This document shows, piece after piece, positions 21,014 through 25,212 of a stretch of 25,212 nt of DNA (position 1 is the first letter of the stretch; the number at the start of each line of letters is the position of its first letter). Source of the stretch: JAZDKP01 sp043802925 (lineage in GTDB: Bacteria; Fibrobacterota; OXYB2-FULL-49-7; JAEUSG01); contig JAZDKP010000318.1 of assembly GCA_043802925.1 (NCBI GenBank), forward strand, positions 1-25,212, in the 5' to 3' direction. A program made the position numbers and the translations under genes. The notes below the pieces were generated by a model. It was not told the DNA's origin, made no database searches, and saw nothing but the letters and a program-made list of their open reading frames with translations.

Positions 21014-22399
21014 ATGGTTCAAGACATACTACATCCATCAATGCCCGCACCAGTCCCGCAGCCGCAGCCAGGCTCCCCCTCCTACCGTTCGCTCGCACGC
21101 TTTTTCTTTCCCCTTGCCTTTCAGGCCGCTTCGCAGAGCATCACTTACCCGCTGGTGGCCATGGTCGCATCCCAGGCACCGGGCGGCACGGTCAACCTCG
21201 CAGGACTCGCCCAGTCCAACAGCGTCATGTTCATCCTGGCCACCCTGGGGGCTGGCCTCCAAACCGCTGGCATGGTCTATGGTAAGTCGCGCGAGGGGTT
21301 CGAGAGTTTCAAGAAAGTGAATCGGGCTGTCATGCTCATTGTCTTCTGCACCCAACTCATTGCATGTATTCCGCCCCTGGCCCATCTCATCTTCGGCCGC
21401 ATCATCGGCCTGCCGCCCTCCATCGAATCGCCGGCCTACCAGGCGATGCTCGCTTCACTGCCGCTGCACATCATCTTTTTCATGCGTAATCCTTACCTGG
21501 TCACGCTCTATAACAACCGGGAGACAGCCAAGGCCGGGGGCGCCACTTTTTTCCGGATTATCATGACACTGCTCCTTGCGCCCCTGTTCTGCGCAGGGGG
21601 GCTGGTGGGCCCGGTCTGGGCCCCGGTCTGCCTGACGCTCCCGGTCATCGTCGAAATGCTGATGGCACGCCATTATGCCAGACCCTATATACAAACGCTG
21701 AAGCCCTGCGAAGGCTGCGAACCCCCGCGGAAGCGCGACATCATGCTCTTCAACATCCCAATGGCGGTTGGCAGCCTTTTTCTCTCCATCTCAGGCCTGC
21801 TCATCGGCGCCTTCATGGCGCGCGCCGGGGAACCCGAACGCACGCTTCCCGCCTATTACCTCGCCCTCGGACTCGCCAGCCCCATGACCTTCGCTGCCAC
21901 ACGTATTCAGGCCACGGTCCTCGCCTTTCCGCCATCCATGGACCCGCACCGGCGCGTGCTCCGCTTTTCCTGCGTCGTGGCCATGGTTCTCGGCCTGCTC
22001 CCGCTTCTTTTCACGCTGCCCGGCCTCGCGGACCTCTATTATATCCGCATCCAGAACCTCGACCCCGCCGACCTTCCGCTTGTGCGCATGACCGCGCTTT
22101 TCCTGGTGACCATGCCTTTCTGCGTTGGTTTCCGCGCCTACACCGAAGGGGTGGCCGCGCACATGAAGCGGCCCGTGACCGTGCTCACCGGGCAGGCCGT
22201 TTACCTTGGCATTATGGCGAGTACGGCCCTCTTCCTACTGTCTCTGGGCACCCCCGGCAACCTGCTCGCACCGATAGGACTCATTGTGGCTAATTTCGCC
22301 GCTGTTGGCGCCATGCGCATATCGATGTACTGGGACAAACAGCCCGATATCCCGGTACCGGCCACACGCTCCTCTTCCGAAGGGTCGATGGAAAGTTGA
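21014..22399 (+). CDS. multi-pass membrane protein, MATE/MOP-transporter-like
   Basis: This 461-aa polytopic protein has about 12 hydrophobic segments in two roughly equal halves, separated by a cytoplasmic-looking loop near residue 225-245 (KPCEGCEPPRKRD). The N-terminal SYRSLARFFFPLAFQAASQSITYPLV helix, with an amphipathic lead-in, and the FNIPMAVGSLFLSISGLLIGAFMAR segment that reopens the second half resemble MATE and polysaccharide-flippase (MOP superfamily) proteins. Substrate is unknown: drug/cation efflux and lipid-linked glycan export are both possible. The start is uncertain (ATG 21014 or ATG 21041), neither having a ribosome site. It ends 26 bp from the convergent glycosyltransferase remnant. 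Confidence 0.75.
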   Translation: MVQDILHPSMPAPVPQPQPGSPSYRSLARFFFPLAFQAASQSITYPLVAMVASQAPGGTVNLAGLAQSNSVMFILATLGAGLQTAGMVYGKSREGFESFKKVNRAVMLIVFCTQLIACIPPLAHLIFGRIIGLPPSIESPAYQAMLASLPLHIIFFMRNPYLVTLYNNRETAKAGGATFFRIIMTLLLAPLFCAGGLVGPVWAPVCLTLPVIVEMLMARHYARPYIQTLKPCEGCEPPRKRDIMLFNIPMAVGSLFLSISGLLIGAFMARAGEPERTLPAYYLALGLASPMTFAATRIQATVLAFPPSMDPHRRVLRFSCVVAMVLGLLPLLFTLPGLADLYYIRIQNLDPADLPLVRMTALFLVTMPFCVGFRAYTEGVAAHMKRPVTVLTGQAVYLGIMASTALFLLSLGTPGNLLAPIGLIVANFAAVGAMRISMYWDKQPDIPVPATRSSSEGSMES

Positions 22400-22425
22400 T
22401 GTAGAGTGAAAGAAGACAGGTAAAT

Positions 22426-22866
22426 TCAGCTGATAGGGTTCAGCATCGCGGCCAACAGCTCTGCATCGTCATGGACAATGACCGCTGACTTCGATTTTTG
22501 CGCATAACGGACAAAACCCGGAAGGTCCGATGCAATGACAGGTTTATTACCGTGGAGGACCGCGTCGTTAAGGATGTCCTCATGCGGTCCCGCCTCGTAA
22601 GGCAAAAGCACGCAGTCAGCTTCCTCAAAAAAGCGATGGTAGCGTTCAGAGGAATAGATTCTCCGGAACAACCGGACTTTCCCCCTGCAATTCCTGATAT
22701 CGGCTAAAAGGTCGCGCTTGAATTCAAGGTTACGTTCAGTCTTTTTATAGTCCCCGACAATCCAGAGTTCAGCCCTCCCCTTCGGAAGTTTGCCGAAAGC
22801 TTGAAGCGCACGTGAATACCCTTTCGTGCTTCTGAAATATCCGGCCAGCAGAAAGAGGTATGCCAT
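22426..22866 (-). CDS. truncated GT-B glycosyltransferase (C-terminal domain only), probable remnant
   Basis: The 146 residues correspond to just the C-terminal, nucleotide-sugar-binding Rossmann domain of a GT4-type glycosyltransferase. LLAGYFRSTKGYSRALQAF matches the usual F-x-G-x-x-x-x-K-G-x-x-x-x-x-A opening of that domain. RIYSSERYHRFFEEADCVLLPYEAGPHEDILNDAVLHGNKPVIASDLPGF carries the donor-binding loop and following helix. A functional enzyme needs an N-terminal acceptor domain of about 170-200 residues, which is absent: an in-frame stop lies just upstream of the ATG and the G-rich hairpin repeat begins 14 bp away. There is no ribosome site. It is most likely a 5'-truncated pseudogene; a stand-alone domain is a less likely alternative. 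Confidence 0.65.
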   Translation of the reverse strand: MAYLFLLAGYFRSTKGYSRALQAFGKLPKGRAELWIVGDYKKTERNLEFKRDLLADIRNCRGKVRLFRRIYSSERYHRFFEEADCVLLPYEAGPHEDILNDAVLHGNKPVIASDLPGFVRYAQKSKSAVIVHDDAELLAAMLNPIS

Positions 22867-22879
22867 TTTGCATCAACGG

Positions 22880-22925
22880 CCCCTTCCCCTTTGTTCGACA
22901 AAGGGGAAGGGGAAAGGGGTTAGGG
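22880..22925 (-). repeat. G-rich hairpin repeat at 3' end of aconitase gene
   Basis: A perfect 15-bp stem (22880-22894 with 22898-22912, loop TCG) is followed by AAAGGGGTTAGGG. It contains the aconitase stop codon (22920-22922, TAA on the minus strand) and the codon for its final proline. It has the same layout and orientation relative to the gene as the repeat at 146-186. It lies between the aconitase gene and the truncated glycosyltransferase, marking a likely rearrangement boundary. Confidence 0.7.
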
Positions 22926-25148
22926 TTTCTTCCTCGCTATCAGATTGAGCGCCGAACCTGCTTTGAACCATTCAATCTGCTGCGTCGAAAGCGTGTGCCG
23001 GAGGGCCGCCTCTTCCCGACTCCCGTCCGAATGGTCCAGGACAAGCGTGAGGGTGCTCCCGGGCGCCAGTTTTGTGACGCCCCGAAGAGTGAGCCGGTCG
23101 TCAAAACGCACCTTGTCATAATCCGCAGGTACCTCGAACATCAGGGGCAGGACTCCCTGTTTTTTAAGGTTGGTCTCATGAATGCGCGCAAAGCTCCGGG
23201 CAATGACGGCCTTGACGCCAAGGAAGCGCGGGGACATGGCCGCGTGTTCGCGGCTCGAACCTTCACCGTAATTGCCGTCACCGATGACCACGCATCCCAA
23301 CCCGCGGGCCTTGAGGTCCCGGGCGATTTTCGGGAAGGGCGCCTCTTTTTCGCCCAGCACCGGATTGGTCCCCTTGCCGGTCTCTCCCGTGAAAGCATTG
23401 ACCGCGCCCAGAAAGGCGTTGTCGCTGATGTTATCAAGGTGGCCGCGGTACTGCAGCCATTCACCGGCCGGTGAAATATGGTCCGTGGTGCACTTACCTT
23501 TGACCTTGAGCAACACCGGCAAATCATGGAAATCACGGTTGTCCCAGGCCGGAAACGGGGCCAACAGCTGGAGCCGTTGGCTGTCGGGCGCGACCCGGAT
23601 GGTGATGATGCCATCCCCGTTTTCGGGCGGGAGTTCGAGCCCGGTATCGTCCGGTACAAAGCCCTTTTCCGGCAGCGCGGCCGCCACGGGCGCTGGCAAT
23701 TGGGACGGGTCAAAGGTGAGCTTTCCTTCCGCGGCCAGCACGGTCGCCAGTTCGGGCGAACCCATGAATGCCAGCGTGTTTGCGCTGCCGTCGTTCCGCT
23801 TGTGAAAGTTCCGGTTGAATGTGGTGACAATGGAGTTTTTTTCATTTGGCAGGTTTTTACGCTTCCATTGGCCGATGCAGGGACCGCAGGAATTGGACAG
23901 GACGACTGCGCCGAACTCTTTCAGGGTTGAAAGAAAACCGTCGCGCTCGGCCGTGGCGCGCACGAGTTCGGAACCGGGTGAAATAAAAAAGGCCGCCAAT
24001 GCCTTTTTTCCATGTTTCAGGGCTTCCGCTGCCACGGCCGCGGCCTTGCCGATGTCCTCGTACGAGGCGTTGGTGCAGCTTCCAACCAGGCTGGCCGACA
24101 GCTTTTCCGGGTAGCCCTTTTCCTTTGCCTCCAGAGCAAGCGCAGCAATGGGACGCGCAAGGTCGGGCGTATGCGGGCCCACCAGATGCGGGGTCAGGCT
24201 TGACAGGTCGATTTCGAGAACCTCATCGTAGTACTTTTCAGGATTCTTCAGGACCTCGGGGTCGGACGAAAGCACGGTCATGTTTTTATCCGCCAGCTCC
24301 GCGACATCCGCGCGGCCCGTGGCCTTGAGGAAATCGCGCAGGGTCGCGTCATAGGGAAAAATGGAGGTGGTGGCGCCCAGCTCCGCGCCCATGTTGGTGA
24401 TGGTGGCCTTGCCCGTGCAGCTGATGCCCGCAAGCCCGTCCCCGAAGTATTCAATGATTTTTCCTGTGCCACCGTTGACCGTCAGCTTTCCGAGTAAAAA
24501 GAGGATGACGTCCTTGGGCGAAGCCCAGCCCTTGAGCCGGCCGGTGAGCCGCACCCCCATGAGCTTTGGCCATTTGAGCTCCCACGGCATTCCGGCCATC
24601 ACATCCACCGCGTCCGCGCCGCCCACGCCCACGGCCGCCATGCAGAGACCGCCCGCATTGGGCGTATGCGAGTCCGTACCAATCATGAGGCCGCCCGGAA
24701 AGGCGTAGTTCTCGAGCAGAATCTGGTGGATGATGCCCGCGCCGGGCTTCCAGAACCCGAGATGGTATTTCAAGGCCACGCTGCGTAAAAACGCGTATAC
24801 CTCCTGGTTCTGCGCCAGGGCTTTTTCGAGGTCCGGCCCGGCCCCCTCTTCGGCGCAAATAAGATGGTCGCAGTGGATAGTGGAGGGCACGGCCGCTGTT
24901 TTGCGTCCCGCGTGCATGAACTGAAGCAGCGCCATCTGCGCAGTGGCATCCTGCATGGCCACGCGGTCCGGGTTCAGCATGACGTAAGTTTCGCCCCGCT
25001 CCGGGGCCTGTGCGAGCGGTTCGGCCAGGTGGTGGGCCAGTATTTTTTCCGCAAGCGTGAGGGGGCGTCCAAAAACCATCCGGGCGGTAGCAAGACGGGG
25101 TTCGAACTGCGCGTATACGCGCTGGATCATGTCAAAATCGCGGGTCAT
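22920..25148 (-). CDS. acn: aconitate hydratase, mitochondrial type
   Basis: This is a [4Fe-4S] aconitase interconverting citrate and isocitrate in the TCA cycle (EC 4.2.1.3). The length of 742 aa and the blocks VPSTIHCDHLI, GLMIGTDSHTPNAGGL and GSCTNASYEDIGKAA are typical of the mitochondrial-type AcnA subgroup, shorter than bacterial AcnA/IRP1 (about 890) and distinct from AcnB. The three cluster cysteines are C358 (GSCTN), C421 and C424 (SNSCGPCIGQW). The C-terminal swivel domain has KGKCTTDHISPAGEW and GDGNYGEGSSREHAAMSPRFLG with the active-site Ser/Arg. The start is secure: AAGGAG lies 8 nt before the ATG. The last codons (KKP, stop) lie within a G-rich repeat. Confidence 0.96.
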   Translation of the reverse strand: MTRDFDMIQRVYAQFEPRLATARMVFGRPLTLAEKILAHHLAEPLAQAPERGETYVMLNPDRVAMQDATAQMALLQFMHAGRKTAAVPSTIHCDHLICAEEGAGPDLEKALAQNQEVYAFLRSVALKYHLGFWKPGAGIIHQILLENYAFPGGLMIGTDSHTPNAGGLCMAAVGVGGADAVDVMAGMPWELKWPKLMGVRLTGRLKGWASPKDVILFLLGKLTVNGGTGKIIEYFGDGLAGISCTGKATITNMGAELGATTSIFPYDATLRDFLKATGRADVAELADKNMTVLSSDPEVLKNPEKYYDEVLEIDLSSLTPHLVGPHTPDLARPIAALALEAKEKGYPEKLSASLVGSCTNASYEDIGKAAAVAAEALKHGKKALAAFFISPGSELVRATAERDGFLSTLKEFGAVVLSNSCGPCIGQWKRKNLPNEKNSIVTTFNRNFHKRNDGSANTLAFMGSPELATVLAAEGKLTFDPSQLPAPVAAALPEKGFVPDDTGLELPPENGDGIITIRVAPDSQRLQLLAPFPAWDNRDFHDLPVLLKVKGKCTTDHISPAGEWLQYRGHLDNISDNAFLGAVNAFTGETGKGTNPVLGEKEAPFPKIARDLKARGLGCVVIGDGNYGEGSSREHAAMSPRFLGVKAVIARSFARIHETNLKKQGVLPLMFEVPADYDKVRFDDRLTLRGVTKLAPGSTLTLVLDHSDGSREEAALRHTLSTQQIEWFKAGSALNLIARKKP

Positions 25149-25212
25149 GCCAAGGGCTCCTTTTCGTTGTCACCGGTTGGGATGTTGTGCGTCTTCATTC
25201 GGGAATAAATGG
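25145..25212 (-). CDS. probable 3' end of an upstream minus-strand gene (partial)
   Basis: On the minus strand, one frame stays open from the window edge to a TGA (25147-25145) that overlaps the aconitase ATG as ATGA. It reads IYSRMKTHNIPTGDNEKEPLA, 21 codons visible. The aconitase AAGGAG site lies inside it. ATGA overlaps of this kind occur twice elsewhere in the window (2126 and 5134), so an upstream operon partner is plausible. An internal ATG (25198) would make only a 17-codon ORF. The product cannot be named from so little, and an untranslated leader is the alternative. Confidence 0.4.
   Translation of the reverse strand, partial: IYSRMKTHNIPTGDNEKEPLA

Overview
The window looks like chromosomal sequence from a Gram-negative, outer-membrane bacterium of moderately high GC. 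The best guess is the FCB side of the tree (Fibrobacterota/Chitinivibrionia-like or a neighbouring phylum). This is an inference from the gene families: LL-diaminopimelate aminotransferase (DapL) route to lysine/peptidoglycan, a PBP1A, several lipoproteins with clear lipoboxes, a UPF0164/FadL-like porin, a TonB-plug-like barrel and a mitochondrial-type aconitase. There are no rRNA, tRNA, CRISPR, transposase, phage or recognisable defence genes. Several starts have poor Shine-Dalgarno sequences, and TTG/GTG starts and ATGA/GTGA overlaps are frequent.

Layout. (1) 1-186: gene-free left edge with a 66-bp palindromic element containing an exact dRS3-type core, then a G-rich hairpin repeat abutting the dapL stop codon. 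(2) 187-2989, minus strand: lipoprotein, small beta-helix protein, dapL, with 4-bp overlap then 11-bp gap. (3) 3092-6162, plus strand, divergent from (2): a CRP-family regulator with an unusual C-terminal extension, a second and paralogous beta-helix protein, and rlmN. (4) 6152-8506, minus: PBP1A, overlapping rlmN tail to tail by 11 bp. (5) 8641-10551, plus: a Cys/Tyr-rich lipoprotein and a FadL/UPF0164-type outer-membrane protein behind a good sigma70-like promoter. (6) 10659-19965, plus: a tight seven-gene run of an unknown coiled-coil/TPR protein, trpS, tldD, a 90-aa unknown, a Gfo/Idh/MocA (GnnA-like) oxidoreductase, a TonB-plug-like barrel and a two-domain N-acetylmuramoyl-L-alanine amidase lipoprotein. 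(7) 20131-22399, plus: an outer-membrane barrel and a MATE/MOP-type multi-pass membrane protein. (8) 22426-25212, minus: a glycosyltransferase remnant, a second G-rich hairpin repeat, the complete aconitase gene and probably the last codons of an upstream gene.

The common theme is the envelope: peptidoglycan precursor (DapL), synthesis (PBP1A) and hydrolysis (amidase), probable lipid A or surface sugar chemistry (GnnA-like), lipoproteins, beta-helices and barrels, mixed with housekeeping genes (rlmN, trpS, acn). I find no convincing complete new system. The best leads are the amidase with a degenerate second amidase domain and a composition shift, the CRP-like regulator whose TTA-repeat sits on its own -10/start region between two paralogous beta-helix genes, the G-rich hairpin repeats fused to the 3' ends of two genes, and the unknown protein at the head of the trpS operon behind direct repeats.
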